This document shows positions 1 through 9,314 of a stretch of 64,000 nucleotides of DNA, piece by piece. Numbering within the stretch: position 1 is the first letter of the stretch; each line of letters starts with the position of its first letter. The position numbers were made by a program, and so were the translations under genes. The notes beneath the pieces were generated by a model that was not told where the DNA came from, searched no databases, and saw only the letters and a list, made by a program, of their open reading frames with translations. The stretch lies in assembly GCA_033297205.1 (NCBI GenBank), contig MU859206.1:29822-93821 (forward strand), given 5' to 3'. The stretch comes from Pseudoneurospora amorphoporcata. Its lineage: Eukaryota; Ascomycota; Sordariomycetes; Sordariales; Sordariaceae.

Positions 1-1
1 A

Positions 2-1717
2 CGCCCAAACTCGAAGCCAAAGCCGAAGCAAACCCAACAACAAAAAAGACCAAGACCACCAATGACACCACCCAAGGGTTTTCTGAAAGATAGAAGACCG
101 TATATTCCTCCTCTGGGTACTTTCTCTCCGAAACAACCAATACAGGTACCACCGAAAACACCCGAGAAACCGCCGTTCTTACTCAACGGCCTTGATTTTG
201 TCCCTTCCAGACCAGTCCCTCCTATTCCCACTCAGACTCCCATAAACCCAGGGACAAAGATGGCAACAGGGACCGGAACGTTAGGAGGAAACTACAACCT
301 CAGTTCTCCAAGACCAGTTCCTACTTCTACACCCACAACAAAGCCAAAGAATATGGGGAGTACGGGGATGGGAGGAACCAGAGGACATATGGGAGGACAT
401 ATCGCCGGGGCAATGAGCATATCATCACTCTCCTCGCTCACCTCACTTACAGGAAGTGGTGGATCAGTAACGCCGGCTCGTGTTTCTCCCCCGAAGCCGA
501 AGGTCCTTCCTCCTCCTCCGTCTCTTCCACCCGGAGAGGGAGATGGAGATGGGTTGTTTACGCTGCCAGCGACGGTCTATAGTGGTAATAGCAAGTTCAA
601 AACTCCGGTAGCTGTATCTGTACCAGTGCCGTCGCCTTTGTCGAAGTTCAACACTACTCACCCCTCGTCATCAGGAGCAAAGGACCACTCAACCTCTAAT
701 AGGTTACCACAAAGCCAGAGTCATAGCCAGAGTCAAAAACAGGAAAGAACTGAACAGAGTCCCTCTGACTTCTCGGAATACCTCCTCCATCCGAGGATAA
801 GTGATACATTCGTTGATTTCCCGACGAGCGACATGGATAGCATGATTGACGATAGGTTTTCCGTGGCAATAGTCAATGGGGTGTATAATCAGGGGCAGGC
901 TCATGCTTGGAAAGAGACGATGGCGATGATGGGTCAGAAACGTGGAGGGCAGAGGCAGGAGATGCAGATGCAGATGCAGATGCAGAAACCGAAATTGATT
1001 CGGGTCCAGAGTCAGAAACAGCGTCAACAGGCGAAGGAGAGAGTCCGGGAGGGACAGGGGATGATACACACACAGATGAAAATGCAAGGGGGAGAGATGC
1101 AGTCTGAGAGCCTGGGAAAGAAGCCTCAACAGACGATGATGACACAGAGACGACCAGAGGGTCGGGAGAGGATCAACTCAGCTTCCAGGACTCTTCCTCG
1201 AACTCCTCCACCACAAGGTCCCCTCCCTCAGACTCCCCAATCTCGAACTGCTTCTCCTAGATTTCCGCCTCAAACGCAAGCAGAGAAACAGAAAGAGAAA
1301 CAGAAGCAGCAGAATGCACCCGTAGCAGGGCAGCAACGGCCGATATCAGTAAGCAGCGTGTCCTCGGACTCGAGCTACGAAAGTCTCCAGTTCTGGAAGA
1401 CAAGGGCGGCTGAGAATGCACCTCTACATACGGTTGTCGAGGGCGATGGTTCTGGGCAACGGGGGCGGTTTGCAGCATTGAGTGACTGCGAAGATGGAAG
1501 ACAGGAGAAAGTAGGGATGGAGATGAAAAGGATTGAGAGTGGGGGTGGTGATGAGTTGGAGACTGAGACTGAGACTGAGAGTGGGGGTGGGGGTGGGGGC
1601 GTAAGTGGGAAGAAGGGTGCTGTCGTCAGTGTGGATGATTACGAATATCTTATTGATCAGTATGCTGCTGGGTGGAGGGAGACGCTGTTTTTTGCAAAGG
1701 GAGCCGGAGGAGTCTGA
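2..1717 (+). CDS. Low-complexity hypothetical protein, 5' end missing
   Basis: I do not recognise this protein. The frame ending at the TGA near 1715 is open back to base 2. An ATG at 62 exists, but the codons before it are also Lys/Pro/Gln-rich and coding-like, so the gene probably begins upstream of the window. The visible 551 or more residues are mostly disordered: Pro-rich segments, Ser/Thr-rich stretches, a Gln/Met-rich run with an alternating Met-Gln repeat (about 960-990), Gln/Lys-rich and Gly-rich runs. The only ordered-looking part is the C-terminus (VDDYEYLIDQYAAGWRE), which could be a short helix or docking motif. No enzyme domain, signal peptide or membrane segment is visible. It converges on the CobW-type gene. 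A scaffold or regulatory role is possible but not shown by the sequence. Confidence 0.6.
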   Translation, partial: RPNSKPKPKQTQQQKRPRPPMTPPKGFLKDRRPYIPPLGTFSPKQPIQVPPKTPEKPPFLLNGLDFVPSRPVPPIPTQTPINPGTKMATGTGTLGGNYNLSSPRPVPTSTPTTKPKNMGSTGMGGTRGHMGGHIAGAMSISSLSSLTSLTGSGGSVTPARVSPPKPKVLPPPPSLPPGEGDGDGLFTLPATVYSGNSKFKTPVAVSVPVPSPLSKFNTTHPSSSGAKDHSTSNRLPQSQSHSQSQKQERTEQSPSDFSEYLLHPRISDTFVDFPTSDMDSMIDDRFSVAIVNGVYNQGQAHAWKETMAMMGQKRGGQRQEMQMQMQMQKPKLIRVQSQKQRQQAKERVREGQGMIHTQMKMQGGEMQSESLGKKPQQTMMTQRRPEGRERINSASRTLPRTPPPQGPLPQTPQSRTASPRFPPQTQAEKQKEKQKQQNAPVAGQQRPISVSSVSSDSSYESLQFWKTRAAENAPLHTVVEGDGSGQRGRFAALSDCEDGRQEKVGMEMKRIESGGGDELETETETESGGGGGGVSGKKGAVVSVDDYEYLIDQYAAGWRETLFFAKGAGGV

Positions 1718-2062
1718 GTGAGAAGCTGTTTGGATGGAAACAATTCTCAGATTCAAATGTGATTTAAATCAATAGAAAGGTGTCAATCCGAATCGGGTTG
1801 AGGACTGAGTGTATGCGATCTAGACTTGGTGGACGGTTTATTGCAATGTTGTTAAGACCTGGACGTAGTATAGTATAGTTTCTTCTCAAGAAGGGAGTCA
1901 GTTGTTGTGTTGATGTTCCGAATATGTGTGGATATGTATGTATGTCTATGAGACGTCTACTTGTAGAAATGCTCGAACTCGCCGAGCTCTATTCTATGCG
2001 AGAACCCCATTAATCGTTCACCCATAACACGTCACTCCTGTTTCAACGAGACACGCTGCCCT
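1718..2062. other. Convergent 3' intergenic region
   Basis: This is the 3' flank shared by two convergent genes. It is moderately AT-rich, with short repeated TATG/TGTA words near 1920-1950. I see no gene in it. Confidence 0.5.
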
Positions 2063-3235
2063 CTAGTTGACCTTTGTAACACTCAACTCACCCTTCCCAT
2101 CCGTCCCTTCAAGCTCCAACAAGCCACCAGCCTCCAGCCTCTTCTTCCACTTGGTGCTTTCATACCTAGCCAGGATCATGGTCATGCGCAGTATCGCTTC
2201 GTTGCTGGACTCATGCTCCTTGACCGCGTTCCCAACGAGCGTAAACGTCCACCTTCCGAACGCCCAGTTGAGGATATACCTCGTATCAGGGCCTTCACCT
2301 CCCAAGGTAGCTGGCGCCGACACCTTCATATCTTCATCCGAATTCTTCAGCACCTCCCGTGCAGCCTTTGCAGAAACCGTCAACACGGCCTTGATCCTAT
2401 ACACCTCCTCCTTGCTCGTATTCCTCAAGAAAGCCAACAACTTTTCCGCATTCACCGTTGTTGGCCCCTCCTTCTTTTCAGCGGAGGACTTGAGCTCGAT
2501 ACTCAACACCTCCACCTCGGTCTGATGATCATGCTTGTGTTTGTCGCCATCATGTCCACACTTATCATCATGGACATGGTCCACGTCAGTCTTGGTAAGA
2601 CCCCTCGCCAGCCCGCCATCAATCCCAAACACCACATCCATGCCCACCCACCCCTTATCACTCTTCACCCACGCCGTATCCACCCCCTCCAAATCGCCCA
2701 GCCTATCCAAACACTCATCAAACCTCCTCTCCCCGGCCTCCTCCCACTTGTTAAACACAATCAGATCGGTATACCGCGCCTGGATCTTGGCCGTGTAGCT
2801 GGTATCCTCATAGCCCTTCCAATTCTCGACATCAATGACGCTAACCACGCCATCCAGCACATACTGCCCGCCCGTCTCGCGCGCAAGCCTGTTGACTTCG
2901 AGGGCCAGGGTAGCGGGGAAGGCAGACCCGGAGGTCTCGATGACAATTCGGTCCGGCTTGACGGTGGACTGTAGTTCGGAAAGGGCGACGGAGAGTTGGC
3001 CGACGAGGTTGCAGCAGATGCAGCCGTTCAAAAGCTCGGAGACACCGGCGATGGCGGAGGACGAGGCGAGCTGCGAGTCGACGGCGAGATCGCCGAATTC
3101 GTTCTTGAGCAGGGCGAGGCGGTAGGTGGGGTTGGCGGCGCGGAGCTGGGGGAGGAGGTTCAGGATGAGGGTGGTTTTGCCGGAGCCGAGGAAGCCGGTT
3201 ATGATGGTTATGGGGATGGGGGAGTCGCGGGTCAT
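2063..3235 (-). CDS. CobW/COG0523-family GTPase metallochaperone
   Basis: This is a 390-residue P-loop GTPase of the CobW/COG0523 family, whose eukaryotic members (ZNG1 type) deliver zinc to client proteins using GTP hydrolysis. The Walker A motif GFLGSGKT is at residues 14-21. The family metal motif CICC (CxCC) is at 72-75, a switch/Walker B-like IVIETSG at about 97-103, and the base-recognition NKW at 162-164. A His/Asp-rich stretch at about 219-238 probably binds metal. The C-terminal half matches the CobW C-terminal domain (RYILNWAFGRWTFTLVG). I chose the ATG at 3235 because ITIITGFLGSGKTT follows it directly and its context (acaacaATGacc) is good. The frame stays open upstream to 3427, so a 454-residue form with 64 extra residues cannot be excluded. 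No intron is needed. Confidence 0.85.
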   Translation of the reverse strand: MTRDSPIPITIITGFLGSGKTTLILNLLPQLRAANPTYRLALLKNEFGDLAVDSQLASSSAIAGVSELLNGCICCNLVGQLSVALSELQSTVKPDRIVIETSGSAFPATLALEVNRLARETGGQYVLDGVVSVIDVENWKGYEDTSYTAKIQARYTDLIVFNKWEEAGERRFDECLDRLGDLEGVDTAWVKSDKGWVGMDVVFGIDGGLARGLTKTDVDHVHDDKCGHDGDKHKHDHQTEVEVLSIELKSSAEKKEGPTTVNAEKLLAFLRNTSKEEVYRIKAVLTVSAKAAREVLKNSDEDMKVSAPATLGGEGPDTRYILNWAFGRWTFTLVGNAVKEHESSNEAILRMTMILARYESTKWKKRLEAGGLLELEGTDGKGELSVTKVN

Positions 3236-3899
3236 TGTTGTCGCGGTTTTGGGCTTGTTGGTTGTTGCGTGATTGAGGATATGCGATCTGTGAGTGTGGT
3301 TCGTGAGAAGTCTCGGAAAGTTCAGGGTTGCAGGATTAGTGAAAAGAGTTAAAAAGCTGCACTGATGTCGGTATAAATAAAAGCTTTGCGAGTCCGATCC
3401 GACTTCGGGGGTGCTGAACTTAGTCAATGGAGGCTCTAGGAAATCAGCGAAAAATACGAGTATTCAGGAGCGACTGGAAAGTGACTCTATACTTGACGAG
3501 AAGACAAAGAGACGGAAGGAGAGAAAGAAGAAAGTCAAATAGGTCTCGAGGTACCTTGGAGGAGCACGGCTCAAGGTGGCCACATTACAGTGGGCTGTTC
3601 TGGGCTTCTGGGAACAGACATTCAGTTGCTCAGTCTGTTTGAAAGTTCAGACGACAAAAAGCAAAACGCACACTGTCTATTCGCACAAGGAGAGTTTTGT
3701 GACGTCATGCCCACCTACGTAGACTTGCACCTTGAACCCTCTGAAGAGCATCCATCTTGTGTTACTTATTTGAAGAAAGCCTTCTAGATTGATTCTCTTC
3801 TGTTTCTAGCTCTCCAAACAGTTTCAAATAATCTCGGAAAAGTTGATACCACCCTACCTAACTAACGTCTTCCATCACCAATTCCCCAACATCACCACC
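3236..3899. other. Divergent upstream region between CobW-type gene and small-protein gene
   Basis: This 664-bp region holds the 5' flanks of two divergent genes. There are only short open frames without recognisable content, and the right end is pyrimidine/CA-rich, as in a fungal 5' leader. No specific regulatory site can be named. Confidence 0.4.
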
Positions 3900-4354
3900 A
3901 TGTCAACCAACTCCAACAACAACAACAACAACATCACAGGCGGCGCCGAGGGACAAGATCCCTCAGACTACAAGCCCCAACTCGACGAAATTGCCGAGCA
4001 GAAGTGGAAGGCCCCCGAGGAGCAACAGCAACCCCAACAAAGCGGGATCGTCGACAAGAGTATGTTATATGCACTTTCCATTCTCCCAATGCTCTGTTTT
4101 TGCGTCCATGACATGCAAGCTTACTCTTACAAACAGTCTTGGAATACGTCCCAGCATCAGTTAGCGAAAAGATTGGACTGGGAAAGAAGCAGCAGCAGAA
4201 GCCAGAGCAGCAAGAGGCAGAGGAGCCCAAGGAAGACGTCAGCGCTGTACCACCGCACCGGCCTGATGACGACGAACAGATTCAGGAGTTTTTGAGGGAT
4301 CAACATCGGAGTAAGGAGATTCTGGGTGATGATGAGGATACCAAGGGGGTTTAG
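3900..4354 (+). CDS. Small hydrophilic hypothetical protein, two exons
   Basis: The gene has exons 3900-4059 and 4137-4354, joined by a 77-nt intron (GTATGT donor, AAACAG acceptor, phase 1). The product is about 125 residues. It starts with an Asn-rich tract (MSTNSNNNNNN), then DYKPQLDEIAEQKWKAPEE. The splice falls inside the conserved-looking segment VDKILEYVPASVSEKIGLGKK. A Gln/Glu-rich acidic tail follows, ending near RDQHRSKEILGDDED. There is no signal peptide, membrane segment or enzyme motif. The family is not recognised. The amphipathic ILEYVPASVSEKIGLG block is the only part likely to fold. The intact frame across the junction is good evidence that the gene is real. Confidence 0.7.
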
Positions 4355-5047
4355 TAGGGGTGCTTGGTAGCGAGCGGGGATGGGGGTTCAAAGGATAGTG
4401 AGTGATGAGGTATCACATGTTTAATCCATCACTGCCTTAATCCGGCGATAACAGCAACTTCGTCGATCTCTTTTCTCGAGTACTGTAGTATCAAGGCGGC
4501 CCGCATATGTAAAAGATATAATAGGCCCCAGGACGTCTCCGGCATGCCGGACGACAAGCGTCAGACAGCCCCGCCCCCGCTTTCAGGAAGCATCGGGCAC
4601 GTCTCCAGCCGTCCTTCTCCTCCCAGTCTTTCCGTTCGGCATCTGTTCGGGCTGCTAATCCCAACATCCAATTGACATGTTCCTGACTTTCAACGATGTG
4701 TTGCCCCTGATCCACTGACTTTGACACGGGACTGTCGATCAACCGTTTATCAAAATCTTGGTTTGGAATCCATACGGACACTGCGGCTCAACAGAACTTA
4801 GACAATAGAATATCCCGTACCTTCATCCACTTCGTCATCGTTTCTGTCATTCTACATCTAATACATTGTTCAATCTTTCATACCACCAGGCCTCACCCCC
4901 CAATCTCAACGTCTTTTTTAAATCGGACTATACACATCACATCAACCTCACTTACAACACGCCCCAACTTCACCACCAACATTACTACATTACACCCCTA
5001 CTTACCTTACTTACTTGCATACCCAAAAACCCATCCACCCCAATTCC

Positions 5048-5082
<35 letters not shown>

Positions 5083-5131
5083 AAGACCAAACACCCACCC
5101 AATACCATCATCCACAACACCCGACGCCAAA
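4355..5131. other. Intergenic region and leader of the dihydroxyacetone kinase gene
   Basis: This region holds the 3' flank of the small-protein gene and the promoter and leader of the kinase gene. From about 4860 it becomes strongly C/A-rich and purine-poor in G, typical of an unstructured fungal 5' leader, and it contains the (CAA)n tract annotated separately. No other gene is seen. Confidence 0.5.
5047..5083 (+). repeat. (CAA)n microsatellite in kinase leader
   Basis: About twelve uninterrupted CAA/AAC units lie just upstream of the kinase start. They are in frame with that start. From an upstream ATG at 5015 they would encode an Asn tract in a 39-residue N-terminal extension. Confidence 0.9.
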
Positions 5132-7108
5132 ATGTCCAACAGACATTTCATCAACGACCCCAACCACCTCGTCCTCACCGCCCTCCAATCCACCACCCTC
5201 CTCAACCCAGGCGTCGCCCTCGACGTCCACAACAAAATCGTCTACCTGCGTCCCGGCTATGGCTCCTCCTCCCACCAAAAACAAAACGTCTCCTTGATCA
5301 GCGGCGGCGGCTCAGGCCACGAACCCTCTTTCTCATCCATGGTCGGTCGCGGTCTCTTGTCCGCCTGCGTAGCCGGAACCATTTTTGCGTCTCCGTCGGC
5401 AGAGCAGGTGAGGACGGCGATCATGGGTCGTGTGGATAACAACAACTCCCCCCATGGAGATGGGGATGCAGCGGGGGGCGTGCTAGTGGTGGTCATGAAC
5501 TACACGGGCGACGTCCTCAACTTTGGCCTGGCCGTCGAAAAGGCAAAGGCAGCGGGGGTGAATGTCGAGATGGTGGTCGTGGGCGACGATGTTGGTGTCG
5601 GCCGAGCCAAAGCGGGGAAGGTGGGAAGACGAGGAATCGCCGGCACGGTGTTGGTGCAGAAGATTGCGGGCGCCTTGGCTAGCCAGGGACGGTCCTTGAA
5701 GGAGGTCACCCACGTCGCGAAGCTGGTGGCAGAGAATCTGGTTAGTGTGGGCGCCAGTTTGGAGCACGTGCATGTCCCCGGCCGGAGAGCCGAGACTCAC
5801 GGCGCCGAGGAGAAGGTCCTGAAGGAAGGTGAGGTGGAGATTGGCATGGGGATTCATAACGAGCAGGGCTCGAGCAGAGAAAAGGGGATTGGCTTGCCGG
5901 AGCTGGTGGGCAAGATGTTGAAGCAGTTGTTGGACCAAAACGACAAGGACCGGGCCTTTCTCAACGTGAACTCGAACGAGGTCGTTTTGTTGGTGAATAA
6001 CTTGGGAGGCGTCAGCCCGTTGGAGATGGGCGGCATCGTCGCCGAGGTGGTTGCGCAGCTCGGGGAGAAACCCTATGGGATCAAGCCCGCGAGGATTTTG
6101 AGCGGGACGTACATGACGAGCTTGAACGGGTTGGGCTTCAGCATCTCCTTGTTGAATGTGGTTAATACGGATATTGGTGGCCCGGGCATGATTGAGCTGC
6201 TGGATTACCCGTGCGAGGCGACGGGGTGGACGGCGCCTATCTCGAAGCTGACGTGGGAGGAGCAGAGGGATAACAAGCAGACTCGGGAGAATGATGCCAA
6301 GGCCGACGAGGAGGTGAGGCCGTGTGGTCTGACGTTTGAGCAGCCCGCCGAGACGCAGAAGCAGCTGGTTGCTGGTCTGAAGGCTGTCATTGCTGCCGAG
6401 CCCGAGGTGACCAAGTATGACACCACGGTGGGCGACGGTGATTGCGGTATTGGCCTGAAGCGCGGTGCTGAAGGTATGCTCCCCTAATAACAACAGCCCC
6501 TTCCATGTTGTCTGATGACTGACACAATGCCAGCAATCCTGTCCCATCTCAACTCCAACCCCCTAACAGGCGACGCAGCCATCGACCTCTCCAAGATCGT
6601 CGCCGTGGTCGAGCAAACCATGGACGGCACCTCAGGTGCTCTCTACGGCATCTTCCTCAACGCTCTGGTCGCCTCCCTCCACACTGTCGGCGGAGGGGAG
6701 TCAGACAAAAAGGTTGCCGACGGCAATGCCTGGGCCGCAGCGCTCAAACTGAGCTGCGAGGCCCTGTCCAAGTACACGCCGGCTCGTCCCGGTGACCGCA
6801 CTCTGATCGATGCCCTCTATCCTTTTGTCGATGCGCTCGAGAAGACGGGTGATGTGAAGAAGGCGGCTGAGGCTGCGAAGCAAGGCGCCGAGGGCACCAA
6901 GGGGATGAAAGCCAACTTGGGCCGCACCGTCTACATCGGCGGATCTGGGTTCGAGCAGGTGCCGGATCCGGGTGCTTGGGGATTGGCAAAGTTCTTCCTT
7001 GGATTGGCCGGGATTGAGAAGTCTGATGGTAGCTCCTCCAGTGCTAAGCAGGCGAAGGGATCGGATGATGGATGGGAGGAGGTCTCAGGAGAGGCTGAGT
7101 TGCCGTGA
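5132..7108 (+). CDS. Dihydroxyacetone kinase (DhaK-DhaL fusion, ATP-dependent)
   Basis: The enzyme phosphorylates dihydroxyacetone (and glyceraldehyde) with ATP, feeding glycerol or methanol-type carbon into glycolysis and detoxifying dihydroxyacetone. It is cytosolic. Exons are 5132-6473 and 6534-7108, with a 60-nt intron (GTATGC donor, GCCAG acceptor, phase 1), giving 638 residues. The N-terminal DhaK domain carries GGGSGHEP at residues 58-65. It also has the GMGIHNEQG segment near residue 240, the part of the fold that normally carries the substrate-binding histidine. The C-terminal DhaL domain (from about residue 405) has TTVGDGDCGIGLKRG, the Mg-ATP binding loop, and the splice junction sits right after it. 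The chosen start (MSNRHFIND) matches the family N-terminus. An in-frame ATG at 5015 would add 39 residues. Length is slightly above that of yeast Dak1/Dak2. Confidence 0.95.
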
Positions 7109-7684
7109 GATTGTTCCTGTAGATGATCTTGATATACCCCTGAGTAGTTAGTTTGCACAATCATACTCCAATGACGTACCATGAACCACGATATATACAT
7201 CCCATTGAGACTTGGGACGAATACGTGCGCGAGAACCTAAACACGGGCCTGGGTATTCTGTTTGATCAAGTTACCAGAAATAAAAAGACAATGAGTTAAA
7301 CAAAAACCAAATACACGTTTAAACGCCGAGCTCACACTAGTTTTCCCTTTAGATGACCTTTCTGATAACCCCTTGAGGATCTGCTTGGGTTTCTCTTCTT
7401 TTCTCTTGTTTCCTGCGCGGCGCCTTTTTGACGGGGAGAAGTGCTTTTCGCGGGTTGTGTCGTCATCATGGTCGAGCAGCTGAGAAGTAGTAACGTGGCT
7501 TCCGTGGTAAAGGCCCGCGTGCCTCTCTCGATTCGGTCGACCAACATAGGTAGGTACCTGCCTGGTTGCATCCCTCTTCCCCGATCTGAACCATCAACCC
7601 GTAAAGTTGTATTGCGCGCGTGCGTTCGTCGTGCGAGTGAAAACAACACCTCCACCCTAAACATTTTGCCGTCGTGATTCGAAA
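7109..7684. other. Convergent intergenic region (kinase / SmD2)
   Basis: This is the 3' flank shared by two convergent genes. An AATAAA-like motif at about 7277-7283 could be the polyadenylation signal of the kinase gene. Short open frames here have no recognisable content. Confidence 0.45.
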
Positions 7685-8454
7685 CTAGCTTAGGAGGACA
7701 AGGATGACGGAGTCGCCTCGCAGGAACCTGCCAGGAAAAGTTATCAAGTCAGCCGTTGACTTTTCCTTCCTCTGGGAGTGAAGATGGATAGAAAGAGATT
7801 CCACACACATCTTGCTGATAAACCTGTCCTTGTTTACCGGCTTGCCCTTCTTGCCATTGGCGAGTCGGGGCGTCTCGGTCCACATCTCCTTGACGTTCTC
7901 CAGCACCATGTTCATGTGGCGATCGAAAGCCTTGACGCGCGCGAGGATCTTGCGCCCGTTGCGGACGGAAATGAGGACTTGGGAGTGGCTGCGGACGGCG
8001 GTCTGGAGGATGGACTGTACGGAGAAGGGTGTCGTCAGTCTCGCGGCTGTGTCGTAAATCAGGGCTGAAGGGTAATATAATATGTACCAGAGGACCGGCG
8101 GAGAACTCGTGCTCTTCGAGGAGAGAAACTTCGTATTCACTGCATCATACGAGCAAGTCAGCTTTGCTGTTTGACTGGACAGGCGTCATGGTCTCGGGTC
8201 GCAGAGAGAAGGGGCTGGGAGTAGCAAGGCCGGAAAGGTGTGGATGGAGGCAGAGGGCGGCATTGTTGACGAGAAGAGGGTGTAACGTACGTAAGCTCAT
8301 TGCGAGGCTTCGTGAGAAGCTCCCTGGATAGTAGACAATTGTTAGTCAAGATGGTATCTTTTGAAGCGTCCATGGGCTGCGCGCGCGCCATGGGTTAATC
8401 AATGCTGGAGGACGGGACAGCCACTAACTGAATCTTTGCGTCTGCTGTAGCCAT
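7685..8454 (-). CDS. Small nuclear ribonucleoprotein SmD2, five exons
   Basis: This is a core Sm-ring protein of the spliceosomal U1, U2, U4 and U5 snRNPs; it pairs with SmD1 and is nuclear. Exons on the minus strand are 8429-8454, 8291-8323, 8088-8139, 7809-8014 and 7685-7727. All junctions keep frame and give 119 residues (human protein 118). The joined product begins MATADAKIQELLTKPRNEL. It contains the Sm1 motif in QVLISVRNGRKILARVKAFD, then NMVLENVKEMWTE, PVNKDRFISKMF and the Sm2 motif LRGDSVILVLLS. Donors are GTTAGT, GTACGT, GTACAT and GTGTGT; acceptors are all CAG. Four introns in 360 coding bases is dense. The gene is divergent from the hydrolase gene across about 860 bp. Confidence 0.95.
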
Positions 8455-9314
8455 GACGAAGGTGTTCTGGTCTGGAATTGAAATTTGGTTGTAGTGGAAT
8501 ATGAGTTGAGACAGAGAAGTCGTAGGGGTAGTTTCGTGGTTGAATCAAAGCTGGTTGTCGACTTGAAGTTCCAAGTTGCTTGGGTGTGGGTTGGTGTATG
8601 TATGGTGGGTAGACGCCTGGACAATGCTGCATGTAATGGATGCTATCGCTATCTCCAAGTACCATTCCACGAAATGTTGCAGCAGCAGGCGGCCAGGCGC
8701 GGCGGCGAGCGTGGAGCTGTACACGCGCCAAGCTTTTGGGGAACTGACGGGAACCATTGGATGAGAAGCTTCAAGTGGACCCCAATGCGGAAGGCTGAGG
8801 ACCGCTCCGGGGTCTGCCAGCCCCACCGAGCATAGGAACCCCCGGACTGCCGGGACATCGGGGTTCCAGTGAGCGGAGGGTCCGAGCGTCACTTCTGGAA
8901 ATGGATACCATCGGCCGGAGGTCATTCCAATTTCTACAGCGATAGCGGACGGGACCGGCAGATTCCACAGCCAGGCACAAGCTTTAGCCCGCCCTGGGGA
9001 TTCCATTCCAAGCGCCGTTGCCCCTCTGGAGCTCCATTTCGCGAATTCAGTAAAAGAGTGGGTTCCATTTGCACTATCACTTATCGTGACGGTTCCTGCA
9101 TCCACGCGCGGCATTCCATTCCTTTGCGATCGCCCTAGGTACCTACAATCTTTCTCCGTTTCCCTTTCTCCAGGAAAACGGATCCCCAGTCTCCCAAGTC
9201 CCTTGGCCGGTCAATGATGCAACAGCGGTGCTAAACATAGCCTCGGGGTGGATTTTGGACTATTCTTTTCTTCCATTGAACTCTTGTTGCATTCCATTCC
9301 ATTCCTACCTACCC
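8455..9314. promoter_or_regulatory. Bidirectional promoter region, SmD2 / 3-hydroxyisobutyryl-CoA hydrolase
   Basis: This 860-bp region separates two divergent genes and must hold both promoters. Several CATTCCA/GGAATG words recur (near 8925, 9000, 9115, 9290 on + and as GGAATG-type words on -). The part near 9280-9310 repeats CATTCCATTCC just before the hydrolase ATG. Whether these are factor sites cannot be told from sequence alone. No gene is seen. Confidence 0.4.

Noticed and set aside
5483..6547. Minus-strand open frame of 354 codons opposite dihydroxyacetone kinase
   Set aside because: It is a shadow of the kinase gene, with no conserved motif, and it crosses the kinase intron without any sign of its own structure.
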